33,788 nt of DNA. Origin: Bradyrhizobium sp. AS23.2. Its GTDB lineage: Bacteria > Pseudomonadota > Alphaproteobacteria > Rhizobiales > Xanthobacteraceae. Shown piece after piece: positions 8,274 to 20,852 of the stretch. Position 1 is the first letter of the stretch; every line of letters starts with the position of its first letter. Below the pieces are notes generated by a model. That model saw only the letters and a list, made by a program, of their open reading frames with translations, did not search any database and was not told the origin of the DNA. The stretch is from the NCBI RefSeq assembly GCF_001908185.1, contig NZ_LGHM01000016.1, positions 1 through 33,788 on the forward strand, given 5' to 3'. The position numbers were made by a program, and so were the translations under genes.

Positions 8274-8616
8274 TTACTTCAATTCACTCAATGGCACGAA
8301 CGCCGCCGGCTTCTTGGGCTCTGCGATCGCATCCTGCAAGACTTTGAACACGCGTTGGTCAATCGGCGAGGATGCCGCGAAATCGGCATAGGCTCGTTCC
8401 AACATCGACTTGCATCGAGCTGTGACTTCCGCCTCCGCAGCACCGGCGAACTGTTCCTTGCCGAGGTGTTGGCCCATGCGCCTTAAAATATGCAGGCGCG
8501 CGACATTGACGACCTTGGGATCGTAATCGACGCCAAGCAGGGCAAAAAAAATCCTCGGCGGAGGACGCCTTGTTGAGCCGGTCCAGGATGCCGGATCTCA
8601 CTGGTTTGTCACTCAT
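8274..8616 (-). pseudogene. nifW: nifW, interrupted by a one-base frameshift
   Basis: ATG 8616 starts MSDKPVRSGILDRLNKASSA, then EDFF. A run of eight T on the coding strand (eight A at plus 8544-8551) shifts the frame. With seven T the frame would continue ALLGVDYDPKVVNVARLHIL and on through MLERAYADFAASSPIDQRVF to VPLSELK at 8274. The restored product is about 113 aa, the normal size of NifW, which protects or stabilises the MoFe protein. A GGGAGAG ribosome site precedes the ATG. As given, the sequence yields a truncated, altered product. A homopolymer read error or real slippage are both possible. It follows nifQ and precedes the fixBCX promoter. Confidence 0.8.
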
Positions 8617-8680
8617 CGAAAACTCTCCCTGCCTCGCCTTGAGCGAGATCCTAAACACGTTGTTACGAGACAGAGGCCGC

Positions 8681-8783
8681 CTAGGAGGAGACTCCAAGGT
8701 CATCGAATCCCTGCTTCTTCGAAGCCTGCCAGAACTGCGCAGCGTCGATTCGAGGCATATCCAACGGACAATCCAAGTTCCAA
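8681..8783 (-). other. Possible short coding segment after nifQ
   Basis: Just past the nifQ stop, a different frame reads SDWNLDCPLDMPRIDAAQFW followed by QASKKQGFDDLGVSS and a stop at 8681-8683. The composition looks protein-like, but a clear start and ribosome site are lacking. It may be a small protein gene, or a remnant of another gene between nifQ and nifW. No family recognised. Confidence 0.25.
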
Positions 8784-9497
8784 TCAGATAGGCCGGTCGT
8801 CGAGGACCTCACCAGATGCCTGTCGTAGAAAGTCGCGAGGGTGCCCGGCCACCCGGCTCTCGCCGCTTTCAGTGCCAAAGCAGACGTTGAAATCATTACA
8901 TTGCGCGCACACGGGTGTCGTGCACATCACGAGGCCATCGTCCTCGCACAGCATCCGATAGAAGAAACGCTTCCATCGCATATTGTTGATGTTGCGCGCG
9001 GCGAGCGGAGCGAAATGACGAGTAAGCAACCGCGAGAGTTCCCCGCGATCGCGCAATCCGAGATCTTCCCAAAGGTGATTTGCCTCTATGGCGCGACGTG
9101 CAATCATGGCAGCCAGCCAACGGCCAACGTTCCCTTCTGTCGACCGTTGGCGGAGCAAGAGATCACTAACCATAGCGACCTCCTCATCCTCATTGCACTT
9201 GACATTCAAGAGCTGTTTCTCGGCTTTGATTTCAATCGCAGGGAAGTATTGCTCGAGCAGTACTGATAGCTCATGGCCGGACACGCCGGCTTTCTCGGGA
9301 ACTGAACCACCATCCATCGTGGCAGCCGCCAGAATCGACGCTAGCGCATGGCGATCGAAATTGCTGTCACTGCTGGTATCGGCCTCTGCCGGATACATCC
9401 CGGTGAGCAAGCGATACGTGTTGGTTGCATGGTGAGCTTGACTGGTCGCATCTGTGGAACTGTCAGCCATAAAGGGAAAGATTTTCGTTTGGAACAT
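8784..9497 (-). CDS. nifQ: NifQ, molybdenum donor for FeMo-cofactor
   Basis: A 237-aa protein (228 aa if translation starts at the second Met, 9470). The C-terminal signature C-x4-C-x2-C-x5-C is present as CTTPVCAQCNDFNVC near residues 192-206, the ligand set of the NifQ Mo-Fe-S cluster. The region before it (LTRHFAPLAARNINNMRWKR and FFYRMLCEDDG) is typical of the family. NifQ supplies molybdenum to the NifEN/NifH maturation step. It follows nifH after a 145-nt gap that holds two stem-loops, and is probably read through from the nifH promoter. No separate sigma-54 promoter was found. No clear ribosome site distinguishes the two possible starts. Confidence 0.9.
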   Translation of the reverse strand: MFQTKIFPFMADSSTDATSQAHHATNTYRLLTGMYPAEADTSSDSNFDRHALASILAAATMDGGSVPEKAGVSGHELSVLLEQYFPAIEIKAEKQLLNVKCNEDEEVAMVSDLLLRQRSTEGNVGRWLAAMIARRAIEANHLWEDLGLRDRGELSRLLTRHFAPLAARNINNMRWKRFFYRMLCEDDGLVMCTTPVCAQCNDFNVCFGTESGESRVAGHPRDFLRQASGEVLDDRPI

Positions 9498-9567
9498 GGC
9501 TTTGCGGGTTTTACGAGGATCAGATACCCCCGCTTCTTGTCCTGATCACGAGTCTCTGATGCAAATA

Positions 9568-9633
9568 CCGGCCTCCCTGGGAAGGGGGAGCAGGGAGACC
9601 GGCATCCGTCGCGGCCCCTTGCAAGGCCGCGAC
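9568..9633. terminator. Two stem-loops between nifH and nifQ
   Basis: The first, nearest nifH, is a perfect 9-bp stem (9608-9616 with 9625-9633) with an 8-nt loop, starting 9 nt after the nifH stop. The second is a 12-bp stem with one mismatch (9568-9579 with 9591-9602) and an 11-nt loop. Neither has a clear T-run on the coding strand, so partial termination or 3'-end protection of the nifH mRNA is more likely than a strong terminator. Confidence 0.5.
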
Positions 9634-9642
9634 TCGCGCCCC

Positions 9643-10590
<948 letters not shown>

Positions 10591-10682
10591 TCAGAAGCGA
10601 GGGACACGGGGGAAGGAGAGCATCGCTCGTCTTGCGCGTCTGCGTGCACTCAGCCCTCGTCAGTGTTGCTCGATCCTGGTCT

Positions 10683-10697
10683 GCAATCGCCGTGCCA
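10683..10697 (-). promoter_or_regulatory. Sigma-54 promoter of nifH
   Basis: The minus strand reads TGGCACGGCGATTGC, an exact TGGCAC-N5-TTGC match. The predicted start near 10671 gives a leader of about 145 nt. Two perfect NifA sites lie upstream. Confidence 0.9.
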
Positions 10698-10765
10698 GCG
10701 CTCGTCGTTCGCTTCAAGCATCTGCTTTCGTTTAAGAACTCGATGTGTGTTTGGACGACATCAGG

Positions 10766-10781
10766 TGTTTTGGATCCGACA
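10766..10781. promoter_or_regulatory. NifA site 1 of nifH
   Basis: Perfect TGT-N10-ACA, about 70 bp upstream of the -24 element. Confidence 0.8.
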
Positions 10782-10794
10782 GGATTTTTCCTAA

Positions 10795-10810
10795 TGTCAG
10801 ATAGCAAACA
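10795..10810. promoter_or_regulatory. NifA site 2 of nifH
   Basis: A second perfect TGT-N10-ACA, 29 bp from the first, giving the paired arrangement known upstream of Bradyrhizobium nifH. Confidence 0.8.
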
Positions 10811-11035
10811 AGGATCGCCATCAATCGTAAGGCAGTTGCTGCCATACGGTTCGCTCAGATGTGGAACGGCAATTGCCGATCGCTTTGCAAGCCGGTCATC
10901 ATGGCGAGGTGAGCAGAGCGACAATGCAGGTCTGGTTTCCGTCGACAGCGATTGATTCGGATTGGGAGTATTCGTTGTCGAAAAGGACGAAATCCACGCG
11001 CGGCTCTGAAATCGACGCCGGCATCAACCGGCGGG
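10811..11035. other. Junction between idi and the nifH regulatory region
   Basis: The GC-rich gibberellin-operon sequence gives way to island-type sequence somewhere near 10990-11045. The downstream idi frame stays open to 10855, but its conserved part ends near 11035. I see no gene, terminator hairpin or inverted repeat marking the junction. Confidence 0.4.
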
Positions 11036-12071
11036 CAGATGCGCCGAGGACAAAAGCGCGCCTGACGCAACGCCGCCAGATCAGCCGAGCCGGTGCAGAA
11101 GCAGGCGACGGCCAACTGGCGGATGACGATCTCGAAATGCGCGACAACCGCCTCAGTGGATACCGTAGCCGCGCGCAGCACGCCGGCCGCCTGCCCGGCC
11201 GTGTCCGCGCCCAGGCGGATGGCCTTGGCCACGTCGACGCCGTCGCGGATCCCGCCCGACGCGATCAGCTTCACCGTTGGGAGCGCCCGACGTACCGCCT
11301 GCACGCTGGCCGGGGTCGGAATCCCCCAATCGGCGAACGCCATCGCCACTGCGCGGTCGGCGGCATCGCGGGCGCGCTCACCCTCCACCGCGGGCCAACT
11401 GGTGCCGCCGGCGCCGGCGACATCGATCACCGCCACGCCCGCCTCGACGAGCGCACAGGCCACCGAGCGGACAGGCCCGACCCCACTTCCTTGGCCACGA
11501 TCGGCACGCCCACGCTACGCGCGGCGCGAGCGATCTGCGCCAAGACGCCGCGCCAGTCGCGGTCGCCCTCCGGCTGTACCGCTTCCTGCAGCGGATTGAG
11601 ATGGACGATGAGTCCATCGGCCTCCAGCGCATCCACCGCCCGGCGCGCCAGGTCCAGGCCGTCGGCCTCGCGCAGTTGCGCCGCGCCGATATTGCCGAGC
11701 AAGGGAATGTCTGGGGCCAGGCGGCGCAGCGCGCGCGTCAGTACCTGGGAGTTTCGGGATTGCAGACTCACGCGCTGCGAACCGACGCACATGGCGATTC
11801 CCAAGGCTTGCGCTGCTTCGCTCAGATGCCGGTTGATGGCCTCGGCGCGTGGCATGCCGCCGGTCATGGAGCTGATCAGCAGCGGCGCGCGCATGGTCTT
11901 GCCGAGCAGCGAGGCGCGCAGGTCGATCTGCGTCAGGTCCAACTCGGGCAATGCGCAGTGTTCGAAACGGATGTACTCCCAGCAGGCGGTGACCGTGGCC
12001 GGCGCCGTTCGCCGATCCAGCACGATGTCCAGATGGTCGTCCTTGCGCCGGCTCAGGCAGGTGTCGCTCAT
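11035..12071 (-). pseudogene. idi: Type II isopentenyl-diphosphate isomerase, frameshifted
   Basis: ATG 12071 starts [20 protein letters not shown], the RK-DH start of the FMN-dependent type II (Fni) enzyme. LLISSMTGG is near residues 65-73, then GSQRVSL, and [11 protein letters not shown] near 195. The frame then breaks at about 11466-11476, where one base appears to be missing. It resumes in another frame with [20 protein letters not shown], then [20 protein letters not shown] and [20 protein letters not shown] to about 11035. That frame stays open to 10855, but the tail is unlike the family. An intact enzyme would interconvert IPP and DMAPP for GGPP synthesis. idi is an optional last gene of the gibberellin operon and is often absent from rhizobia; here it is present but broken. 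Confidence 0.8.
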
Positions 12072-12154
12072 GCGCGCTCCATCCGTCGCACGGGCGAAGC
12101 GTTGCGTCGGATCGGACCGACGGCAGCGCGCGCACGCCGCCGCCTCCCGCGCGT

Positions 12155-14604
<2,450 letters not shown>

Positions 14605-14905
14605 GCGGGATGTTCCTTCTGCAGACGATTGACGAGAACCAGGATCGGGCGGACGCCGCGCACGTCGCCGCAGTCCCGTCGCGGCCCGGCGCATGGGCAG
14701 CGCCGGACGGCCGCCCTGCTCCGGCGCGATGACGCGCCCCGATGCTGGCGCCACCGCATAGGCTTGCGCGCAGCGCGCCGCGTGCGCCGCGGCCGTGCTG
14801 GCAACCGCTGCGATCGGCGCCGCGGACGCGGACACAGTGCAGCATGCACCGCTGCCGCCGGCCGATCGCAGCGGCAGACGGGCGACTCCATGCGGACGGG
14901 CGCGC
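14605..14905. other. Gap between GGPP synthase and CPS
   Basis: About 300 nt of very GC-rich sequence. All frames are open or nearly so because of composition, but none reads like a known protein. I see no promoter or terminator. It is an unusually large gap for an operon whose other genes mostly overlap. Confidence 0.4.
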
Positions 14906-15904
14906 TCATGCGGATGGCGCGTGCTTGAACAGATACGCGTTGGCCCGCTGCAGCATCTGCGCCAACAGTTCCGCACGCGGCCCCAGCGGGGCGATGGCCT
15001 CCCCGGCGTCGCGCAACAAATCCAGCGCGAACTGGCGCGCTGCCTGCAGCCCCATGATCGACGCGCAGGTCGGCTTCTGCGCCGCCGCGTCCTTGCCGGG
15101 GGTCTTGCCCAGCGTCGCGGTATCCGCTGTAGCGTCGAGAATGTCGTCGACCACCTGCAACGCCAGGCCGAAACAGGCGGAGTAGCGATCGAGCGCACGG
15201 TACAGCGCACCGTGCGCGGCATCCTCCGCCATGGCGCATAGCGCGCCCATGCGAACGGACGCGCGCACTAGCGCTCCGCTCTTCATCCGGTGCATCGCCA
15301 CGATCTTGTCCAGCTCGACGTGCTTTCCGACCAGCGATAGATCGATGGCCTGCCCGCCCGCGGCACCCTCGGCGGACACCGCCTGCGCCAGTTCGCGCAC
15401 GAGCGCGATGCGGTTGTCGCCCGGCGCATCCATGCTCGCGAGGGTCAGGAACGCGTGCGCCTGCAGCGCATCGCCGACCAGGATCGCAGTGGCTTCGCCG
15501 AACTTGACGTGCACGGTCGGAAGGCCGCGGCGAAGCACGTCGTCGTCCATCGCGGGCAGGTCGTCATGGACCAGGGTACAGGCGTGCATCATCTCGATGG
15601 CGGCGCCGACGTCGTCGAGCATGTGCGCCGGCGTGTCGGCCAGTGCGCCGGCAGCCAGACAGAGCAAGGCGCGGGTGCGCTTCCCACCATGCAAGGTGGC
15701 GTAGCGCATCGCCGCGATCAGCTCGGTCTCACCGTCGACTTCGGCGCAGAGAAGACGCGCCAGCGCCTGCTCGACCCGCTTTGCGCCGTCCTGCATCCAG
15801 ATCGCCGGCAGTAGCCTGCCGGATGCGCCGCGCGCCTGCGCGCCCAATCCGCCGAGCGCGCAAACGCCAGTTCGATCGTCGGGTAGCGTGGAACCGGTCT
15901 GCAT
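14906..15904 (-). CDS. Geranylgeranyl diphosphate synthase
   Basis: A 332-aa trans-isoprenyl diphosphate synthase. The first aspartate-rich motif is DDLPAMDDD at about 114-122, with HGGKRTRALL before it at about 72-81. The second is VVDDILDAT near 251-259. It condenses IPP with allylic diphosphates to GGPP, the substrate of CPS. The start at ATG 15904 gives a 36-residue N-terminal extension ahead of a second possible start (Met37, MQDGAKRVEQ), so the true start is uncertain. It lies 148 nt after CYP117. Motifs are intact. Confidence 0.9.
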   Translation of the reverse strand: MQTGSTLPDDRTGVCALGGLGAQARGASGRLLPAIWMQDGAKRVEQALARLLCAEVDGETELIAAMRYATLHGGKRTRALLCLAAGALADTPAHMLDDVGAAIEMMHACTLVHDDLPAMDDDVLRRGLPTVHVKFGEATAILVGDALQAHAFLTLASMDAPGDNRIALVRELAQAVSAEGAAGGQAIDLSLVGKHVELDKIVAMHRMKSGALVRASVRMGALCAMAEDAAHGALYRALDRYSACFGLALQVVDDILDATADTATLGKTPGKDAAAQKPTCASIMGLQAARQFALDLLRDAGEAIAPLGPRAELLAQMLQRANAYLFKHAPSA

Positions 15905-16052
15905 GTTGTTAATGTCCTTCTACCTGACACGGCCATTGCGAGCGCCGAGCCGCCGCTTGTTACCCGCATCGCCCCGAGCGCGCGCGCCGAGTGCAGCAAT
16001 GCCGCGCGTCGCCGGCGCCGCTGCCACGCCACACGGGGCATGCGATGCCAGC

Positions 16053-17396
16053 TCATGAGAATCCGATGCGGATTGTCATGGACGGGTGTGCGGTCGGATA
16101 ATAGCGCCGGCCTTTTTCGACGCCGCTCAACAAACGCGGCCGCATCCCGGCCTTGTGCATGGTCAGCGCCAAGGCGATGCCGAACTGCACCAATTCCAGC
16201 CATACCAAGTGGTAGCCGATGCAGACGTGTGGGCCGGTACCGAACTGCAGCATGTCAACCGGCCGAATCGGCTCCGTGCGTTGCAGCCACCGCGCCAGGC
16301 GGAACTGATCAGGCGCCTCGTGCAGCAGCGGCGAGGTCGAGAAATGCAGCAGCGGGATGCACAGATGGGTGCCCGCGGGAATGCGCCGTTGGCCGAGTTG
16401 CAATTCCTGCAGCGCGCGACGCGGCAGGACCGTGGTCGCCGGATGCAAGCGCAGCGTCTCGCGGAACAATGCCTCGGCGACCGGACACTGCGCCAGGTCC
16501 GCGTGCCGGGTCGGCACCCCGCCGACGCGTTGCGCCTCCTCGACCAGGGCGTCCCACAGAAAAGGCTGCCGCGCCAGCTCGATCACCATCCAGGCCATCG
16601 TCGAGGCAGTGGTGTCGTGACCGCCAAGCAGCAGCAAGCGGATATTGGCGACCAGGACGTCATCGGAGAGCGCATCGTCGCCGCGATCGAAGGCGCTTAC
16701 CATGTCGTTGATCAATCCAGTGCGTGCGGCATGCGCGCGCGCGTCGCGGACGAACTGGCGCAACTGCGCGTCGATCCAGTCGCGGGCGGCGCGGCCGCGC
16801 CGCAAGGGCAGTCCGGGCAGGTCGACCGGGGGCGCGACGATCAACTGGAGCAGTTGCCGGTACTTGCGATGCCATCCCGGCAGGTCCTGCGGGGGGATTC
16901 CCATGAGGCTAAAGATGAGCTTGAGCATCAGGTCGCCGGTTTCGCGCAGGATGGTTACGTCACCGCGGTCGCGCCACGCCTGCACCCGCTCCCGGATGAC
17001 GAGCGCGAACAGGTCGCCGATGCCGGCCTGGGTCAGCCCCGTGGGCAGGAACGGCGCCTTGATCGCATCGCGCGCCCGCCGGTGCGCGCCGCCGTCCTGA
17101 ACAACCAACGTTCCGCCAAACAATTCGGGCGCGATCTCTTCGATCAGCGCCGAGGACACGTCCTTGTGCCGGAGCAGTGCGAACGCATCCAGATCCACGC
17201 AGGTCATCAGGTGTCCAGCAGGGCCGAAATCCAGCCAGAAGTGGCTGCCCAGCGTCCGTTCCGCGCGCCGCAGCAGGCGCGGCAGGTCGCAGACGATGGC
17301 GGGAAGATGCCCGACCAGGGGGAAAGCGCCGGGCACGACCGGGATGTCGGACCGCAGCCGGTGCCGACGGTGCAGCGGGTTGAGCAGCATGTCCAT
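16053..17396 (-). CDS. Cytochrome P450 CYP117 (ent-kaurene oxidase)
   Basis: A 447-aa P450 starting at ATG 17396, which shares its A with the SDR stop (TGATG). The I-helix motif GGHDTTAS lies near 255, ExxR is ETLR, and the heme loop FGTGPHVCIG has the thiolate C392. Family and operon position identify CYP117, known in rhizobia to oxidise ent-kaurene to ent-kaurenoic acid. The product is cytosolic, with no membrane anchor at the N-terminus, as in other bacterial P450s. All key residues are present. Confidence 0.9.
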   Translation of the reverse strand: MDMLLNPLHRRHRLRSDIPVVPGAFPLVGHLPAIVCDLPRLLRRAERTLGSHFWLDFGPAGHLMTCVDLDAFALLRHKDVSSALIEEIAPELFGGTLVVQDGGAHRRARDAIKAPFLPTGLTQAGIGDLFALVIRERVQAWRDRGDVTILRETGDLMLKLIFSLMGIPPQDLPGWHRKYRQLLQLIVAPPVDLPGLPLRRGRAARDWIDAQLRQFVRDARAHAARTGLINDMVSAFDRGDDALSDDVLVANIRLLLLGGHDTTASTMAWMVIELARQPFLWDALVEEAQRVGGVPTRHADLAQCPVAEALFRETLRLHPATTVLPRRALQELQLGQRRIPAGTHLCIPLLHFSTSPLLHEAPDQFRLARWLQRTEPIRPVDMLQFGTGPHVCIGYHLVWLELVQFGIALALTMHKAGMRPRLLSGVEKGRRYYPTAHPSMTIRIGFS

Positions 17397-18241
17397 CAGC
17401 AGCGCGGCGCCGCGGCCGCTTCGGCGGTGTCGCCGCCAGGCCGCGCGGCGCGGCTGTTGCCACCATCGGCGTAGGTCGGCACATGCGCCAGCATGCCGCC
17501 ATCGATGCACACGACCTGGCCGGTGATGAACGCAGCATCGTCGGAGAGCAGGAACGCCACCAGCGCGGCCACGTCCTCGGGGCGGCCGACGCGCGGCAGG
17601 AGCTGGTGCCGGCGCAGATACCGTTGCATGCGCTCGTCCAACTTGGCTAGGAGACGCTCGGTCAGGACGAGACCTGGCGCAACCGCGTTGCAGCGGATCT
17701 GCGCATGACCGTACTGGGTGGCGAGCGAGGCCGACAGCATGTTCATCGCCGCCTTCGACGCGGCGTAGGACGTCTGTGCGGTGTCACCGCTGAGCCCCTG
17801 GCACGACGACATGTTGACGATCGCGCCACCGCCGCGAGCGATCATCCGTGGGATGACCTGCCGGCAGCAGAGCAGCGTGCCGCGCAGATTGGTCGCCATG
17901 GTCTGATCCCAGACGGCCAGGTCCAGGTCGAGGATCGCGCGGTCGCGCGGGGTCAGATGCATGGCGCTTGCGTTGTTCACGAGCAGGTCGACCCCACCGA
18001 AGTGCCGCTGCGCCGTCTCGAACAGCGCTGCCACCGCCTGCGCATCGGCGATGTCCATGGCCAGGGCCAGCGCGTGGCCCGCTTCTGCCGCGATCTGCGC
18101 GGTGCAGGCGATGGCCGCCGAGCCATCAATGTCGGCCACCACCACTCTGCCGCCCTCGCGCGAGATGGCGAGGGCGCATGCCTTGCCGATGCCGGCGCCG
18201 GCGCCGGTCACCACGGCCACCTTGCCTTCAAACCGTCCCAT
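17396..18241 (-). CDS. Short-chain dehydrogenase of gibberellin biosynthesis
   Basis: A 281-aa classical SDR starting at ATG 18241 (MGRFEGKVAVVTGAG); the frame is open further up but the family starts here. The NAD(P) motif TGAGAGIG is at residues 12-19, NNAS at 89-92, the catalytic Ser near 145-146, and Y159-A-A-S-K163. In the rhizobial pathway the SDR oxidises GA12-aldehyde-level intermediates toward GA9. It overlaps the ferredoxin gene by 14 nt and CYP117 by 1 nt, so translation is probably coupled. The C-terminal 30 residues, rich in alanine and arginine, are longer than I would expect. Confidence 0.88.
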   Translation of the reverse strand: MGRFEGKVAVVTGAGAGIGKACALAISREGGRVVVADIDGSAAIACTAQIAAEAGHALALAMDIADAQAVAALFETAQRHFGGVDLLVNNASAMHLTPRDRAILDLDLAVWDQTMATNLRGTLLCCRQVIPRMIARGGGAIVNMSSCQGLSGDTAQTSYAASKAAMNMLSASLATQYGHAQIRCNAVAPGLVLTERLLAKLDERMQRYLRRHQLLPRVGRPEDVAALVAFLLSDDAAFITGQVVCIDGGMLAHVPTYADGGNSRAARPGGDTAEAAAAPRC

Positions 18242-18536
18242 CGTGTCCTCCTGGATTGCGTTGGTCTTTCGCGGCATGCCGCTCGGCCTCCGCCGGAGAA
18301 GGAGCAGGATCGGCGCTGGCGCGCTCGTCATCGCCAGCGTCGCTTTCGATGACTCGAATAGCGGCGACGGGGCACTGGTTGGCGGCGAGCCGCACGGCGG
18401 CGTGCAGTGCCAGCGGGACCGTCGCCCCGCACACTTCGGCCACGCCGTCCGGTTCGCGCTGGCGAAAGGTGCCCGGCAGCGTCAGCACGCACTGACCGGT
18501 AGTTCCGCACAGATCCTGGTCGACCACGACGCGCAT
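18228..18536 (-). CDS. Ferredoxin of the gibberellin operon
   Basis: A 102-aa protein starting at ATG 18536 (MRVVVDQDLC), one nucleotide after the CYP114 stop. The cysteines C10-x5-C16 and a later NQCPVAAI fit the single-cluster (3Fe-4S type) ferredoxins that serve bacterial P450s. In this operon the ferredoxin is needed by CYP114 for the ring-contraction step. The C-terminal 30 residues overlap the SDR start and are charged and low in complexity. Confidence 0.88.
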   Translation of the reverse strand: MRVVVDQDLCGTTGQCVLTLPGTFRQREPDGVAEVCGATVPLALHAAVRLAANQCPVAAIRVIESDAGDDERASADPAPSPAEAERHAAKDQRNPGGHDGTV

Positions 18537-18537
18537 C

Positions 18538-19830
18538 TCAGCCCTCCCCTTTCGCATGCAGCCGCACCGGCAGCGCGCGGAACGTCCTAAGGAACGCGGA
18601 GGGCTCCCGGGTCGGCTGCTCGGCCAATGCCAGCAAGGGGAAGCGCGCCTGGATCCGCGGCAGGCTCTCGGCCAACTGCACCCGAGCCAGTTGCGCACCG
18701 GGACAGAAGTGGATGCCGTGGCCGAAGCTAAGCATGATCTTCCCGTCGGTCGACATGCCAGGACTGGTGCCGTAGAACCGCGATGGATCGAAGCGGTCGG
18801 GATCGGCGAAGGCGTCCGGGTCGCGATTGCCGGCCGCGATCAGCACGCGCACATCCGCATTTTTCGGGATCACCACGCCGCCCAGTTCGATGTCGCGCTG
18901 GGCGATACGCGCAGTGGCGCTGAACATGACGGGCGCGTCGCAGCGCAGGACTTCTTCGACGAATGCCTTCACCCCCACAGCGTCTCCCTGCAGCCAGTGC
19001 CGCTGTTCGGGATACGCCAGCATCGCCAGGACCGCATGGTCGATGGTCGCCGCAGTGGTGGCGAAGCCGCCCAGTATCATGCCCCACAGCATGCTGATCA
19101 ACTCCGCATCCGACAGCGTGTCGGCATCGTCGTCGTGTGCGCCGACCAGCATCGACACGATGTCGTGGCGGGGATCGGCGCGCTTGCGCTCTATGAGGTC
19201 TCCGAAGTAGGCCTGCGCCCTGGCGCTGGCCGCGTCCGCAGCGGCGAGCTGGGGATCGCTGGCGTGCGGGCTCAGCCCTTCCAGAATGGCTCCGATGCCG
19301 CCGGCAAGCCCAAACATGTCGTCGTGGGGCATGCCGAACAGTTCGGCGAAGACCAGCATGGGCAAGGCCAGCGCGAATTCCCGATGCAGGTCCACCGCCT
19401 CACCGCGCTCGAGCGCGGGCGCCATGCCGTCCAGGCGCGCTGCGACGATGCGCGCGATGCTCGGCCGCAGGTTGTCGATCTGACGGATGGTGAAATCGCG
19501 TGAGATCAGCCGGCGCAGACGCGTATGCGTCGGTGGGTCCTTCATCGCTAGCGTAGACGCCAGCAGATTGAGCGACAGGCTGGTCGCCGCACGCGGGAAA
19601 TAGCGCGCCAGTTCGTCCGGCGCCGGTCCCCGAAAGGCATCGCCCGTGGCCATGAGCGCCCAGTAGATGTCGGCGTGGCGGCTCAACAGAAAGCGGCCCG
19701 ACACCGCGCGATGCACCGGATCGTGCTCGCGCAACCACCGCATGAACGGATAGGGGTCATGGATGCACGCTGGCGACGCCAGTTCGGCGAAGGCGTCCCG
19801 GCATGCTGCCTTGGTTTTTTGCACGTCCAT
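18538..19830 (-). CDS. Cytochrome P450 CYP114
   Basis: A 430-aa P450 starting at ATG 19830 ([17 protein letters not shown]). The I-helix motif is GGFATTAAT, ExxR is EEVLR, and the heme loop [10 protein letters not shown] has C376 as thiolate. The sequence is of the CYP114 type known from the Bradyrhizobium cluster, where it carries out steps including ring contraction of ent-kaurenoic acid to GA12-aldehyde with the adjacent ferredoxin. The I-helix lacks the usual acid-threonine pair (FATT), which may be a CYP114 feature. The gene is complete. It is about 90 nt downstream of the broken CYP112. Confidence 0.9.
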   Translation of the reverse strand: MDVQKTKAACRDAFAELASPACIHDPYPFMRWLREHDPVHRAVSGRFLLSRHADIYWALMATGDAFRGPAPDELARYFPRAATSLSLNLLASTLAMKDPPTHTRLRRLISRDFTIRQIDNLRPSIARIVAARLDGMAPALERGEAVDLHREFALALPMLVFAELFGMPHDDMFGLAGGIGAILEGLSPHASDPQLAAADAASARAQAYFGDLIERKRADPRHDIVSMLVGAHDDDADTLSDAELISMLWGMILGGFATTAATIDHAVLAMLAYPEQRHWLQGDAVGVKAFVEEVLRCDAPVMFSATARIAQRDIELGGVVIPKNADVRVLIAAGNRDPDAFADPDRFDPSRFYGTSPGMSTDGKIMLSFGHGIHFCPGAQLARVQLAESLPRIQARFPLLALAEQPTREPSAFLRTFRALPVRLHAKGEG

Positions 19831-19923
19831 CTTGGTTACCTTTCGGCTGGCTGATCTGACCGGCGCGCGCCAGGCGCGCCGGCAAATTGCGGAGAAGATC
19901 GCGTTTCCCGGCGGCGTCCCTCA

Positions 19924-20836
19924 TCACCAGAGCACCGGCAACTCCTCGAACCCGCCAGTGATGATCTCATGATGCGTCCCAGCCCGCGCCCGGCGGGTAC
20001 ATGCGCAGGATTTCCTCCACCGCCTTGTCTACCAGGGATGGATCGCCGACCAGGCATTCGCGCTGTTGCGGATGGCGGAACATGGCCAGCAGGCCGTATT
20101 CGATCTGCGCGGCGGTGCTCTCGTGCCCCGCCACCAGCATGCCCGCAGCAAGGCGGATCGCCTCTTCCTCCGTCGCTTTGCCCTGGTCGACGGCCGCGAG
20201 CAGATCCGTCAGCAGGTTGTCGCCCGGATCCTGGCGCTTGTTCCGCATCTTGCCGCGAATGTAGGCGCGCAGTTCTTCCCAGGCCAGGCGCGACGCGCTG
20301 CGCGGGCCGCTTTCATGCTGGTGCGTCATCACCTCATCGGACCGCCCGGCGAACAAGGCGTGATCCTCGTAGAGCACGCCCATCAGCGCGCTGATGACCA
20401 TGGCTGGAAGCGGAAAGGAGAGGTGGCGCCGCAGGTCGGCGGGCTGGGGCTGGGCCGCCAGCGTCTCGAACAACTGCGCGGCGATCGCCTCAAGCTGCTG
20501 CGCGAGCAGCTTCACCCTGCGGTCGTTGAAGGCCGGCGCCACGATCGTGCGTAACCGGGCATGCTCGCCCCCGTCGTGCGAGACCAGCCACCCCGGCGAA
20601 CCGAGAATCACCGAATCCGGGGTGAATGCCGCCGGCGGCATTCCCGCGGGCCGGAACGCCGCGTCAGACAGCACCGCCCTGGCCTCGTCGTAGCCTGTCA
20701 CCCACCAGCCTTGGTGCCCGGATGGGAAGCTTACGCGGTGGATCGGACCGTTGGCGCGTAGCGCCAACATCTCGGGCGAGGGCTCGATGTGATCGACGCG
20801 CGACATCGGCAGCGTCGGCAAGGGTTGTTCGGACAT
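19924..20836 (-). pseudogene. Cytochrome P450 CYP112, internal deletion removing the heme site
   Basis: ATG 20836 opens MSEQPLPTLPMSRVDHIEP, and the P450 fold runs normally through the I-helix (AGMLVAGHESTAAQI) and ExxR (EEILR), up to MYPPGAGWD near residue 287. The frame then hits TGA at 19967-19969. In the next frame EIITGGFEELPVLW and a stop at 19924-19926 follow at once, which read as the normal C-terminal tail of such a P450. About 90-100 codons, including the PERF region and the cysteine heme loop, are missing, and the junction is out of frame. No active enzyme is possible. CYP112 normally opens the core operon and acts on GA12 (C20 oxidation to GA9), so the pathway encoded here is incomplete. 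Confidence 0.82.
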
Positions 20837-20852
20837 GGTAGCACTTCACTCT

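Noticed and set aside
10855..11035. Extended C-terminus of the idi frame as part of the enzyme
   Set aside because: The conserved part ends near 11035. The remaining 60 codons are unlike the family and run into the nifH upstream region, so they look like read-through of an open frame.
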